56,698 nt of DNA from Deltaproteobacteria bacterium (lineage in GTDB: Bacteria > Desulfobacterota > Desulfomonilia > UBA1062). A program made the translations under genes and the position numbers. A model generated the notes under the pieces. The model did not search any database. It was not told where the DNA came from and saw only the letters and a list, made by a program, of their open reading frames with translations. This document shows, in pieces, positions 1-10,569 of the stretch (within the stretch, counting starts at the first letter, position 1; every line of letters starts with the position of its first letter). Location: NCBI GenBank assembly GCA_018433775.1, contig JAHDQN010000042.1:1-56698 (forward strand), in the 5' to 3' direction.

Positions 1-267
1 GGTCTCTCCATGGTGCAGGTCTGCAATGGCCTGGGGGTTTCCGCACCCGAGGCCCATGTCGGCGCCTTCGGGGACAGCGGAGAGCTCCTGCTCCGAATAC
101 CCCAGCTTCTCCGAGATGCCCGCTGCCGGCCCCACAGAGCAGCAGGTACCGCTCCCGCAGCAGGAACCACCCGATACCGCCACCTGTGAATAGCGCTCCC
201 TCACGAGCTGTCTGGTGCCGTCGTGAGAAAGAATGTCGTTCACGTTTGCCTCATGGTTTTCTTTCAT
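1..267 (-). CDS. arsM: Arsenite methyltransferase ArsM, N-terminal part (cut by window edge)
   Basis: ArsM uses S-adenosylmethionine to methylate arsenite in the cytoplasm. Only the first 89 codons are present; the frame is open to base 1. The visible part begins with a VRERYSQVA-type helix, then the cysteine-rich stretch GGSCCGSGTCCS that is typical of ArsM N-termini, then ISEKLGYSEQELSAVPEGA and GLGCGNPQAIA, the SAM-binding motif I. I chose the ATG at 267-265; a purine-rich GGAAAGGGG lies about 6 nt upstream. It is the last visible gene of a minus-strand arsenic operon, 28 bp after the thioredoxin-like gene. Identification rests on the cysteine cluster plus motif I and on the ArsR/ArsP neighbours. 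Confidence 0.88.
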   Translation of the reverse strand, partial: MKENHEANVNDILSHDGTRQLVRERYSQVAVSGGSCCGSGTCCSVGPAAGISEKLGYSEQELSAVPEGADMGLGCGNPQAIADLHHGET

Positions 268-295
268 GGATATGCCCCTTTCCGTTCGCGATCCC

Positions 296-526
296 TTACC
301 CGAGGATTGCCTTGATGTCCTTGACCGAGAGCACCTTGCCCACCACCTTCACCTCGCCGTCAACGGCCAGGGCCGGGGTCAACATGACGCCGTATTTCAT
401 AATCTCGTTGATGTCCGAAACCTTTTCCACCTCGATCGGCCTGCCCAGCTCTTTAGCCGCCTCTTGAGCATTCTTCGCCAGTTTTTCGCACTTGGCGCAC
501 CCTGTTCCGAGAATCTGTATCTTCAT
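296..526 (-). CDS. Small redox-active-disulfide thioredoxin-fold protein
   Basis: A 76-residue protein with an N-terminal redox motif GTGCAKCEKL (CxxC at residues 10-13) followed by a compact thioredoxin-like fold. A cis-proline segment is visible at MLTPALAVDG. Length and layout match the family of stand-alone 'redox-active disulfide' proteins related to archaeal mini-thioredoxins. The gene lies between a permease and arsM in an arsenic operon, so I infer that it supplies reducing equivalents for arsenate or arsenite handling or for ArsM turnover; this is not shown directly. AGGAGGAT precedes the ATG by about 6 nt. Confidence 0.8.
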   Translation of the reverse strand: MKIQILGTGCAKCEKLAKNAQEAAKELGRPIEVEKVSDINEIMKYGVMLTPALAVDGEVKVVGKVLSVKDIKAILG

Positions 527-561
527 CCTGCAATCCTCCTTGTTCCTTTTCTGTTTTCATC

Positions 562-1857
562 TTATGCCATCATGAAGCCGAAAATCCACCCGCTCAGAGT
601 GGCCATGGTAATGACAAGCGCGACGAACACGGCTGTCTTCTTCGTGCCCAGGACGCTATAGATCACCAGCATGTTGGGAAGCGAGAGTGCGGGCCCGGCA
701 AGCAGCAGGGCGAGCGCGGGTCCCTTGCCCATCCCCGCGCCGAGCAGGCCCTGGAGGATGGGTATTTCGGTCAGCGTCGCAAAGTACATGAAGGCCCCCA
801 CGAACGAGGCGAAGAAATTCGCCGCGAGCGAGTTCCCCCCCACCGAGCCCGCGATCCAGCTCGAAGGGATGAGCCCGGCCTCCCCGGGCCGCCCCAGCAG
901 GAAGCCTGCCACCAGCACTCCCGCAAAGAGAAGAGGCACGATCAGCTGGGTGAATCCCCAGGTCTGTTCGAGCCAGTCGCGGCCTTCTTCGGTGCCTTTT
1001 GCCAGGAGCAGGATCAGCGCCACGACGCCTGCGAGGAAGGGAACGGTCGGATTCCCGGGAAACGCAAACGCCAGCGCTGCTACCGCAGCCGCCGCAATGG
1101 CCATGTGCCTGACATTCACACTGAACCACCGGACCATGATCACGGCGAGCGCCACCCCGAACAGGGCGGTGAACACCCACTTGTTCTGGTAAATGAATGC
1201 CGAGGCCCCTCCCGTGCTCTGGCCCCAGTTTGCGAACACGAGGATCCCCACCATTGACGCGAAATAGAACGCGGTCTGCCACAGGGGCCTGCCGTCATCT
1301 TCCCGGGGCATCGCGGCCTTCATGCTCGCACGCTCATGTTCTTCCTTCCTGAAGAAAAAGGCCATGATAAGCCCGATGACGATGCTGAAAGCCACTGCGC
1401 CCAGCGCCCTGGCGAGCCCGAGCTCAGGCCCCAGGACCGCTGCGGTCAGCACGATGGCCAGCACGTTGATGGCGGGCCCGGAATACAGGAAGGCCGATGC
1501 CGGGCCGAGCCCTGCTCCCATCTTGTAGATACCCGCGAACAGTGGCAGCACGGTGCACGAGCACACGGCAAGGACCGATCCGGACACCGATGCCACGCCG
1601 TATGCCAGGACCTTGTTCGCGCCCGTACCGAGATACTTCATCACGGACGCCTGGCTGATGAAGACCGCGATGGCGCCTGCGATGAAGAACGCCGGAATCA
1701 GGCAGAGCAGCACGTGCTCCTGCGCATACCATCTGGCCAGATGAAAGGCCTCCAGGATTGCCGAGTCGAACCGCCCCGTCCCTATGGGCATGAAGTACAC
1801 GGCGATGAATACGCTGGTGAATATCGCCAGCTTTTTCCATTCCTCGCGTATGCTCAC
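562..1857 (-). CDS. arsP: ArsP-type (DUF318 family) inner-membrane permease
   Basis: A 431-residue polytopic membrane protein. The family signature is clear near residues 85-135: SGSVLAVCSCTVLPLFAGIY, then GPASAFLYSGPAINVLAIVL, and a second related repeat near the C-terminus (GKGPALALLLAGPALSLPNM). The two halves look like an internal duplication, as is usual for this permease family. I start it at the GTG at 1857-1855, which overlaps the arsR stop by 2 nt (translational coupling), with GGAGAAGG just upstream. A longer frame reaches 1986, but it runs antisense-like through arsR and lacks membrane character. Known relatives export trivalent organoarsenicals or, in some subfamilies, other metals; arsenic is inferred from the operon. 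Confidence 0.85.
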   Translation of the reverse strand: MSIREEWKKLAIFTSVFIAVYFMPIGTGRFDSAILEAFHLARWYAQEHVLLCLIPAFFIAGAIAVFISQASVMKYLGTGANKVLAYGVASVSGSVLAVCSCTVLPLFAGIYKMGAGLGPASAFLYSGPAINVLAIVLTAAVLGPELGLARALGAVAFSIVIGLIMAFFFRKEEHERASMKAAMPREDDGRPLWQTAFYFASMVGILVFANWGQSTGGASAFIYQNKWVFTALFGVALAVIMVRWFSVNVRHMAIAAAAVAALAFAFPGNPTVPFLAGVVALILLLAKGTEEGRDWLEQTWGFTQLIVPLLFAGVLVAGFLLGRPGEAGLIPSSWIAGSVGGNSLAANFFASFVGAFMYFATLTEIPILQGLLGAGMGKGPALALLLAGPALSLPNMLVIYSVLGTKKTAVFVALVITMATLSGWIFGFMMA

Positions 1858-2228
1858 AATTCCTTCTCCCGTTGTCGGCACTGTCTGCAGGCCGTGCCCG
1901 GGGTCGTCATTCCGGGAGCATCGGGCCGGTCTTGTGCGCCGGCGGCGAGCACGGCCTCGATGCAGCCCATGAACTCGAGCACGCACGGGACCTTGAGCCG
2001 GTAGAACATCTGCTTTCCCCGTTTCTGCACATCCACGATCCCAGCCTGCCTCAGCACGGAGAGATGCTTGGATACCGTGGAGAAATCCGCGTCCACAGTT
2101 TCGAGAAGCTCACATACGCAGTGTTCCCCTTGGGCCAGCTTTTCCACCATCCAGAGCCTGGTGGGGTGAGCAAGGGCCTTGAGCACTTTCGCCCTGGCAC
2201 GATACAATGCCTTTCTGCTTTCATCCAT
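1854..2228 (-). CDS. arsR: ArsR-family metalloregulatory repressor
   Basis: A winged-helix repressor that would release DNA on binding As(III) or a related thiophilic ion. It shows the family core LKALAHPTRLWMVEKLAQGE, the metal-site helix variant EHCVCELLE (CxC), and the recognition helix region DADFSTVSKHLSVLRQAGIV. Three more cysteines lie in the C-terminal tail (ACRQC and one earlier). I prefer the ATG at 2228 because GGAG lies 8 nt upstream; an in-frame ATG at 2246 has no ribosome binding site and abuts the operator-like palindrome. It is the first gene of the arsenic operon. Confidence 0.88.
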   Translation of the reverse strand: MDESRKALYRARAKVLKALAHPTRLWMVEKLAQGEHCVCELLETVDADFSTVSKHLSVLRQAGIVDVQKRGKQMFYRLKVPCVLEFMGCIEAVLAAGAQDRPDAPGMTTPGTACRQCRQREKEL

Positions 2229-2252
2229 TCTGCCGTCTCCAGTCATTTACTT

Positions 2253-2272
2253 ATTTGGCTATTTAACCAAAT
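2253..2272 (-). promoter_or_regulatory. Candidate ArsR operator upstream of arsR
   Basis: An inverted repeat ATTTGG-N8-CCAAAT in an AT-rich stretch directly upstream of arsR. Position and symmetry fit an autoregulatory ArsR-family operator overlapping the operon promoter. No experimental evidence. Confidence 0.5.
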
Positions 2273-2446
2273 GATCGACTCAAGTCAATAGCGATGTTTT
2301 TTATGGACCCTATCTCGCTTCTTCGAACTGGTGGGGGTTGACCGGGGGCTTTTCTCCATTCTTTCCAGCGAGATAATGAATGGTATGAGCCACAGGGCAA
2401 GCCCTGGAACCTTTCCGCAGCAAGCGTGAACGGGAATCAGACCCCG

Positions 2447-2469
2447 CGCTTCTCAGTCCTTGAGAAGCG
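2447..2469. other. Perfect 9-bp hairpin in the arsR-groES intergenic region
   Basis: CGCTTCTCA, a 5-nt loop, then TGAGAAGCG. No T-run follows on either strand, so it is not a classic intrinsic terminator. The rest of 2280-2548 shows no gene that I can support; a 73-codon minus-strand frame there has no ribosome binding site and no recognisable features. Confidence 0.45.
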
Positions 2470-2548
2470 AACTTGAAAGGGGGATTGAAATACCACCACT
2501 CTGCCTGCGAAAAGGGCGGGAATTTTTTCAATCAATAAAATTGGAGTA

Positions 2549-2577
2549 TTGACATTTCGATTTTTTTGCCCTATCGG
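2549..2577 (+). promoter_or_regulatory. Sigma70-type promoter of groESL
   Basis: TTGACA at 2549-2554, a 17-bp spacer, then TATCGG at 2572-2577, immediately upstream of the CIRCE element. Confidence 0.65.
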
Positions 2578-2580
2578 ATA

Positions 2581-2607
2581 TTAGCACTCGCTTCCAGCGA
2601 GTGCTAA
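2581..2607. promoter_or_regulatory. CIRCE operator (HrcA binding site)
   Basis: A perfect TTAGCACTC-N9-GAGTGCTAA element. HrcA binding here represses groESL until protein-folding stress. It overlaps the expected transcription start and lies 27 bp before the groES start codon. Confidence 0.97.
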
Positions 2608-2634
2608 TATTACTGAGTGCAGGAGGAGTATACT

Positions 2635-4582
<1,948 letters not shown>

Positions 4583-4616
4583 AGAAGAAGTGCATCGATT
4601 CATAAAGCGGTCGATC

Positions 4617-4650
4617 AAAAGGGGGCCCTCTTTCGGGGCCCCTTTTTCTT
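4617..4650 (+). terminator. Intrinsic terminator of groESL
   Basis: A GC-rich hairpin of GGGGGCCC and GGGGCCCC around a short TCTTTC-type loop is followed by a T-rich run (CTTTTTCTTTTTATT), 35 bp after the groEL stop. Confidence 0.9.
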
Positions 4651-5120
4651 TTTATTCGCTATTCATAAGCCTCATTGCCGGGGTTTGGTTCACACCGGCC
4701 CTGGTACACGCGGCACGCACATGCCGGACAGACTCGCGATAGGCTGCCGCCCTTCCTTCCCGGGGCCAGCCGGATCGCCTTCACGCCTCATGAAAAGCCT
4801 GCACTCCGTCTCCTGCGCCGAACGCACTTTCATGATCTTGCACAGGGTGCGGCGGGAGCAGTCGATCTCATCATGAGCAAGGCCTTTTCTGAGGGCGCTC
4901 TCGAACCTGCGTGCCCGGGCCTCGCCTCTTTCCGGCGCGCTCCGGCCCTGACGGACGGTAAGGCGTGTTCGGGCAGGCGGGAGCGTATGGTTCTTACCAC
5001 TCTGCGGTCTATTATGTAGTTCAGGGGGCAACACTCAGCACGATGCGCCGGTGCACGCCGATGGATCTCAACGGCTGTCCGTTCCGGCGTGAGAGCCATC
5101 TTAAAAAAACAGAGGTCCGA
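4651..5120. other. Intergenic stretch without a supported gene
   Basis: About 470 bp between the groEL terminator and the ATPase gene. Frames exist on both strands, but none has a ribosome binding site, recognisable motifs or gene-like composition. I see no RNA gene or clear promoter in it. Confidence 0.5.
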
Positions 5121-7832
5121 ATGGCACGTGATCGAAGTGAAGGCCGGCCGGGAAACAGGCAGGACCAACCCTGGCACGCCATGGACAGAGACCGGGTCGT
5201 CTCCCTTCTGGACACACGCGAGCAGGGCCTGAGCCGCGAAGAGGCCGGGAAGAGGCTGGAAGAGTACGGACCCAACGAGCTCCCCCGGGAGGAAAAGCAG
5301 GGATATCTGAAACGGTTCATCAACCAGTTCAGAAATATCCTCATCTATATCCTGCTCGTAGCCGCTGTTTTCACCGCCTTTCTCGGCGAGTGGGTGGACA
5401 GTGGGGTCATCCTTGCGGTGGTGATCATCAACGCGGTGATCGGCTTCATCCAGGAGGGCAAGGCGGAGCGCGCCCTGGAATCCATCCGCGGTATGCTCTC
5501 GGTGAGTGCTGTGGTCCGCCGCGATGGAGAGGAGCGGGAAACAGACGTGGAAAACCTGGTTCCGGGCGACATCGTGCTCCTGGGGTCCGGCGACCGGATA
5601 CCCGCCGACCTGCGCATCCTGGAGTCGCGCAATGCGCAGGTCGAGGAGGCACCGCTCACCGGGGAGTCCGAACCGGTGAACAAGCAAACCGAGCCGGTCG
5701 AGGAAGAAGCGGCCCTGGGCGACCGGAAGAGCATGGCATATTCGGGCACGGTGCTCACCAGCGGACGGCTCACAGGGGTGGTGGTCGCAACCGGAGCGAA
5801 GACCGAGATCGGTGCCATCAGCGAGATGGTCTCCCGGGTGGAGGAGCTCAGCACCCCCCTGCTGAGGAGGATCGACATCTTCGGACGCCGTCTGTCCGTG
5901 TTCATCGTTCTGCTCAGCGCGGTGGTCTTCGCCCTGGGCTACTTCCTGCGCGGGTTCCCTGCCCCGGACATGTTCATGGTGGTGGTCAGCCTTGCCGTGG
6001 CTGCCATACCCGAAGGGCTGCCCGCCATCATGACCATCACCCTGGCCTTGGGCGTGCAGCGCATGGCGCGCCGCAATGCGATCGTGCGCAGGCTGCCTTC
6101 CGTAGAGACCCTCGGCTCGGTCACGGTTATCTGCTCGGACAAGACCGGCACCCTGACACGCAACGAGATGACCGTGTCCAAGGTGGCTGCAGCCGGCAAA
6201 GTCTATTCGGTGAGCGGCGCGGGATACGAGCCCGAGGGCGAGTTCAGCCTGGAAGGCAGGCCCCTGTCCCCCCGGGAACACCCATGGCTCACCGAGCTGC
6301 TGAGGGCCGGACTCCTGGCCGGCGAGACCCGTCTGCTGAAAGAGGATGATACCTGGCACATCGAGGGCATGCCCACCGAGGGAAGCGTGGTGGTTCTGGC
6401 CCGCAAGGCCGGCATGGACCGCGAGGACGAGCTCCGGGTGCGTCCCCGGGCCGACATGATACCCTTCGAATCGCAGAGACGGTACATGGCCAGCCTGCAC
6501 ATTGAGCCGGACGGAGGGTCCATGGTCTATGTCAAGGGCGCGCCCGAAAAGCTGCTCGAAATGTGCGCATACGAGCGCACGGAGCAGGACGAAGAGCCCA
6601 TTGACAAGGAAGCCTGGCTCGGGCGGGAAGAAGGGCTCGCCGATGACGGGCACCGGGTCCTGGCCATCGCACGCCGCCGTCTGGACAAAACCGGCTCCCT
6701 GGAGGAGAGCGATATCCGGGACTTGACCCTGCTCGGCCTGGTGGGCATCATCGACCCGCCCCGGGAGGAAGCGATCAGGGCAGTCGAGGTATGCCGCGAG
6801 GCCGGTATCGAGGTCAAGATGATCACCGGCGACCATCTGCTGACCGCCAGAAGCATCGGGGCGGCCATGGGCATCGGCGACGGGAAGCACGCGGTTCCGG
6901 GCAGGGATCTGGAGCGGGCCGAAGGCGACGAGCTCTACCGGATCGTGGAGGAAAACGATGTCTTCGCCCGGTCGAGCCCGGGTCACAAGCTGCGCATCAT
7001 GGAGTCCCTCCAGTCCAGGGGCCATGTGGTGGCCATGACCGGAGACGGGGTGAACGACGCCCCGGCGCTCAAGCGCGCCGACGTGGGGGTGGCCATGGGC
7101 ATCAAGGGCTCAGAGGCTGCAAAGGAGGCCGCGGACATGGTGCTTGCCGACGATAACTTCGCCACGATCGAGCACGCCGTGGAGGAAGGCAGGACCATCT
7201 ACGACAACTTGGTCAAGACGATCCTCTTCATCCTGCCCACCAACGGCGCAGAGTCGCTCATCATCATCGTCGGGGTGCTCTTCCTCTTCGACGTGCTCCC
7301 CATCACCCCCATCCAGGTACTGTGGGTGAACATGGTCACCACCGTGACGCTGGCCCTGGCGCTCTCGTTCGAGCCGCCCGAAGAGAACATCATGCAGCGG
7401 CCGCCCCGGTCGACCGACGAGCCCATTATCTCGCCCTATCTGCTCTGGCGCATTGTCTTCGTCTCTGCGATCATCGCTGTAGCCGTGATCGCGATCTTCA
7501 ATTCCCACCTCGCCGCCGGGGAGGATATCGAGGCGGTCCGGACCGTGGCGGTGAACGTGCTGGTCGCAGGAGAGCTGTTCTACCTCTTCAACACCCGTTT
7601 TCTCGACAGCCCGTCATTGAGCCTCAACGGACTCCTGGGCAACAGGCAGGCCCTTCTGGCAGCTGGGGTGCTGGTGGTCCTCCAGCTCATATTCACCTAT
7701 CTGGGGATCGCCAACGATCTGCTGGGCACCAGCCCGATCCCGGCAGCCGAATGGGGGTGGATCTTGGGCGCCGGCCTGGCCGTCTTTCTCCTGGTGGAGG
7801 TGGAAAAGGCGCTCTTCAGGTTCTTGAGCTGA
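5121..7832 (+). CDS. P-type (P2-like) cation-transporting ATPase
   Basis: A 903-residue ion pump. It has the N-terminal cation-ATPase domain (GLSREEAGKRLEEYGPNEL), the actuator loop (PLTGES), the phosphorylation motif DKTGTLT with Asp340, the hinge MTGDGVNDAPALKRADVG, and membrane helices in P2 order. The helix M4 motif PEGLP has Glu298, and M5 has TNGAES. In M6 the segment is VNMVTT: Asn737 and Thr740 are kept, but the Asp that completes the Ca2+ sites of SERCA-type pumps is Thr741. Ca2+ specificity is therefore uncertain and another cation is possible. I use the ATG at 5121 (AGAGGT upstream); an open frame extends to 4965 but lacks conservation features. Appears monocistronic. Confidence 0.9.
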   Translation: MARDRSEGRPGNRQDQPWHAMDRDRVVSLLDTREQGLSREEAGKRLEEYGPNELPREEKQGYLKRFINQFRNILIYILLVAAVFTAFLGEWVDSGVILAVVIINAVIGFIQEGKAERALESIRGMLSVSAVVRRDGEERETDVENLVPGDIVLLGSGDRIPADLRILESRNAQVEEAPLTGESEPVNKQTEPVEEEAALGDRKSMAYSGTVLTSGRLTGVVVATGAKTEIGAISEMVSRVEELSTPLLRRIDIFGRRLSVFIVLLSAVVFALGYFLRGFPAPDMFMVVVSLAVAAIPEGLPAIMTITLALGVQRMARRNAIVRRLPSVETLGSVTVICSDKTGTLTRNEMTVSKVAAAGKVYSVSGAGYEPEGEFSLEGRPLSPREHPWLTELLRAGLLAGETRLLKEDDTWHIEGMPTEGSVVVLARKAGMDREDELRVRPRADMIPFESQRRYMASLHIEPDGGSMVYVKGAPEKLLEMCAYERTEQDEEPIDKEAWLGREEGLADDGHRVLAIARRRLDKTGSLEESDIRDLTLLGLVGIIDPPREEAIRAVEVCREAGIEVKMITGDHLLTARSIGAAMGIGDGKHAVPGRDLERAEGDELYRIVEENDVFARSSPGHKLRIMESLQSRGHVVAMTGDGVNDAPALKRADVGVAMGIKGSEAAKEAADMVLADDNFATIEHAVEEGRTIYDNLVKTILFILPTNGAESLIIIVGVLFLFDVLPITPIQVLWVNMVTTVTLALALSFEPPEENIMQRPPRSTDEPIISPYLLWRIVFVSAIIAVAVIAIFNSHLAAGEDIEAVRTVAVNVLVAGELFYLFNTRFLDSPSLSLNGLLGNRQALLAAGVLVVLQLIFTYLGIANDLLGTSPIPAAEWGWILGAGLAVFLLVEVEKALFRFLS

Positions 7833-8099
7833 AGTCCTGTCAGGAAAAGCCCCGGCCTCCGGCAGGCGCGCTGTCCGGCTGCCCCGTATGCACGTACCTT
7901 AAAAACCCGCGCGGAATACCGCATTCCTTCTTCGAAGATCAACCCCGCGAGGGAATACCGGGGAAATTTTATCGTGTGACTCCGGGGTGATAACCATGAT
8001 ATGGTAAGAAGGAGCATGCGGCTCTGCCGGGCTCTTAAAAAAACTTGTTGAATGCCTGCCTTGCCTCCCGCAAGGCAGATATGGAAAAGGGAGGGTTCC

Positions 8100-8744
8100 A
8101 TGAAGGACGGGTACTGGCTGGTAGGATTTCAATATGAGCTGTCGGGCTACGTGTACAGCCTCGGACGCATCCCTCGATGCAAATCCGCGATGCTCAAACA
8201 CCTCAATAAAGGCGACAAGGTCCTGGTGGCCGGCGTGGGGCACGGGACAGAGGCCATTGAGGCGAGCAGGCTGGGCGCCGACGTCACGGCCGTGGACCTG
8301 TCGGAGACCATGCTCAAGCACTTCCGCAGGCGCATCGCAAAGGAAAACCCGCCAAGGGACATCCGCGTGATCCACGACGACATCTTCAATGTCAGGCAGA
8401 CCGGTGAGTACGACATGGTCATATCCAACTTCTTCCTGAACGTTTTCTCCGAAACGCGCGTTCGCGAGGTAGCGAACCACCTGGGGTCCCTGGTGCGCCC
8501 CGGGGGCTGTTTCGTGGTGGGTGAGTTCGTTCTTCCCGGCCAGGGCCTCAAGGGGCTCATCCAGAAGATCAACTGGTATATCGCCATATCCGTCTACAGC
8601 TCCACCACCGAGGCCGTATTCCATCCCGTGTGGGATTACCCCGGCCTGGTCGAGGGCGCAGGATGCACCATCGAGAACATCGAATACTTCCCGATCCTGG
8701 GCGTGAACCTGTACTGGTCGATCCTGGGAAGGAAAAAGGCCTGA
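8100..8744 (+). CDS. Class I SAM-dependent methyltransferase
   Basis: A 214-residue protein with the SAM-binding motif I VLVAGVGHGTEAIEASRLG, the acidic motif II ADVTAVDLSETML and motif IV YDMVISNFFLNVF, followed by a ubiE-like segment on LVRPGGCFVVGEF. The ATG at 8100 follows GGGAGGG. The C-terminus LYWSILGRKKA resembles methyltransferases acting on small hydrophobic or quinone-like substrates, but the substrate is unknown. It stands alone between the ATPase and a convergent parvulin gene. Confidence 0.82.
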   Translation: MKDGYWLVGFQYELSGYVYSLGRIPRCKSAMLKHLNKGDKVLVAGVGHGTEAIEASRLGADVTAVDLSETMLKHFRRRIAKENPPRDIRVIHDDIFNVRQTGEYDMVISNFFLNVFSETRVREVANHLGSLVRPGGCFVVGEFVLPGQGLKGLIQKINWYIAISVYSSTTEAVFHPVWDYPGLVEGAGCTIENIEYFPILGVNLYWSILGRKKA

Positions 8745-8881
8745 GAAGGCGAGGCACGGGTACTTCGCGCAAAAGGCTTGACAGGGAAAAGAAGGAAGGG
8801 GCCGGAATAACGACCCGACCCCCTCTTGGTTACTGCCGTCAGGGTTATGCGAAAGATGCGCCCTTTATGGACCCGGGTCCG

Positions 8882-9832
8882 TCATTCCGCCCCGGATTCG
8901 TCGCCGCCGGTGTCAACGGTGGCTTCTGCAGGCGCGGGCTGCTCATCTTCGGCGGCTGCCCGGGCTTCTTCGGAGGCCTGCTTGAAATACTCTTCGTTCA
9001 CGTTGACAGGATGGTTCTTCTTTGCCTGCTCGATGAGCGCGGTGACGGTCTCCTCGCTCTTCTCGCCCTTCAGCTGCTCCTCGATCGCATCCCTCGCCTC
9101 TTCCAGACTGAGTTGTTTGGCGGCTTCGACATCGTCGCACATGATGACGTGATAGCCGAAGGAGGACTTCACCGCCCCGCTCATCTGGCCCTTCTTGAGT
9201 GCAAAGGCGGCATTCTCGAATTCGGGCACCATCATGCCCCTGGTCGCCCATCCCAGGTCCCCCCCCTGCTGTGACGAGGGGCACTTTGACTTTTCCCTGG
9301 CAAGGGCGGAAAAATCCTCGCCCTTCTTCAGCCGGGCAAGAACGGCCTGAGCCTCGGACTCGCTGTCCACCAGGATGTGGCGGAGCTTCACCCGGGGGCC
9401 GGTGCTGAACTGTTCCTTGTTGTCGTTATAGTATCCGGATATCTCCTCATCGCTGATCGCGATCTTATCCACCGTATTCTCCGCAAGCTCCCTGGCAAGC
9501 ATCTGGTCGCCCATGAAGTCGATCTTGCGCTTCACGTCCGGTGACTGGTCGATCCCCTGCTTCTTTGCCTCGAGCGAGAGCATTTTGATCTCGGCCAGGC
9601 TCTGGACGAACTCCCTTTTCCCCTCCACAGAGGCATACCGCTGCCGGGCCTGCTCCGGGATCTCATTCAGGAGCGCATCGATGTCCGTGTCCATGATCTT
9701 CTCGCCACCGACCACTGCCACGAGATGGGGGTCGCTCATATCCACCTTGCCTGCCGACGAAGCAGTGTTCTCGGTCGTGCAGCCCGCTATCGCCGCCATG
9801 AGTACCATTGCCAAAACGATCAGTTTTTTCAC
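8882..9832 (-). CDS. Peptidyl-prolyl isomerase lipoprotein, SurA/PpiC (parvulin) type
   Basis: A 316-residue protein predicted to help fold exported proteins at the cell envelope. It starts with a lipoprotein signal ending in LMAAIAGC (lipobox cysteine at residue 18), then a SurA-N-like helical region, then one parvulin domain at about residues 130-225 (KLRHILV, GGDLGWATRGMMVPEFENAAF, SFGYHVI), and a charged, Ala/Glu-rich tail. I chose the GTG at 9832 because AAGGAG lies 5 nt upstream and the signal peptide begins there; the longer frame to 9946 would put 38 unrelated residues before the signal. Confidence 0.88.
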   Translation of the reverse strand: MKKLIVLAMVLMAAIAGCTTENTASSAGKVDMSDPHLVAVVGGEKIMDTDIDALLNEIPEQARQRYASVEGKREFVQSLAEIKMLSLEAKKQGIDQSPDVKRKIDFMGDQMLARELAENTVDKIAISDEEISGYYNDNKEQFSTGPRVKLRHILVDSESEAQAVLARLKKGEDFSALAREKSKCPSSQQGGDLGWATRGMMVPEFENAAFALKKGQMSGAVKSSFGYHVIMCDDVEAAKQLSLEEARDAIEEQLKGEKSEETVTALIEQAKKNHPVNVNEEYFKQASEEARAAAEDEQPAPAEATVDTGGDESGAE

Positions 9833-9998
9833 AGAATCTCCTTTTTTCACAAAATGGTTCCTCTGTGTACCACAACCCGGATGCGAACGGAAAAGGAAAA
9901 ATCCCCGAAAGGCATCCCCCGCCCGGCTGGGGGAGCATGACGGCATCGGGCTTTCCCCGTGCCGCAGGGGCAGGCCTTAGCCTCTCTGATTCAGCCGC

Positions 9999-10337
9999 CT
10001 AACCGGGCACGATCCGGTGAAGCATGAAGCTCACCACGGAAAAGACTAGGCTGAACAGGAGCGCCCACCAGAAGCTGCGTACCTCGAAGCCCGGAACGAT
10101 GGAGCTGGTCAACAGGACGAGCAGGGCATTGAGCACGAAGATGAACAGACCCAGGGTAAGGATGGTCAGCGGCAGCGTGAGCACGATGAGGAGCGGCCGG
10201 AGGATCGCATTGATCAGCCCCAGAACGAGTGCGGCTGCCACGGCCGCGCCCGCGCTCCTGACGGACACTCCGGGCAGGAGATAGGCGGCGATCAGAATCG
10301 CGAGCGTCATGACGAACCAATTTACCAAAATGCCCAT
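9999..10337 (-). CDS. Small YvlD/phage-holin-like four-helix membrane protein
   Basis: A 112-residue, very hydrophobic protein with about four transmembrane helices. The conserved core of the phage holin family 4 / YvlD group is visible: LINAILRPLLIVLTLPLTIL and LGLFIFVLNALLVLL. The ATG at 10337 is preceded by AGGGGG; the TTG just before it would also read in frame. Despite the family name, bacterial members are chromosomal envelope proteins of unclear function. The 230 bp upstream (10338-10569) hold no further gene. Confidence 0.8.
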   Translation of the reverse strand: MGILVNWFVMTLAILIAAYLLPGVSVRSAGAAVAAALVLGLINAILRPLLIVLTLPLTILTLGLFIFVLNALLVLLTSSIVPGFEVRSFWWALLFSLVFSVVSFMLHRIVPG

Positions 10338-10569
10338 CAAGACCCCCTGTCTGATGAGATGATAATCCCATCAATATCAGAAAAACAAGGGATTTGAAAG
10401 CGGGCAGATCCGGCAGGGAGCCTCCCCGGCGGTCCGGTCCGAAATATATTCCATGTGTATGGATACCCTTTCCATCACGATGAATCTCTTTGTCGTCAGG
10501 AATGGTCTATAATAAAGAGATGCCGTGATCCGATTTCATGACCCTCATTCCGGATAAGGTAATCGTGAT

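Noticed and set aside
2310..2531. 73-codon minus-strand frame between arsR and groES
   Set aside because: No ribosome binding site or conserved motif, and it overlaps a hairpin; more likely non-coding.
4830..7025. 731-codon minus-strand frame
   Set aside because: Antisense shadow of the P-type ATPase, which has all its catalytic motifs on the plus strand.
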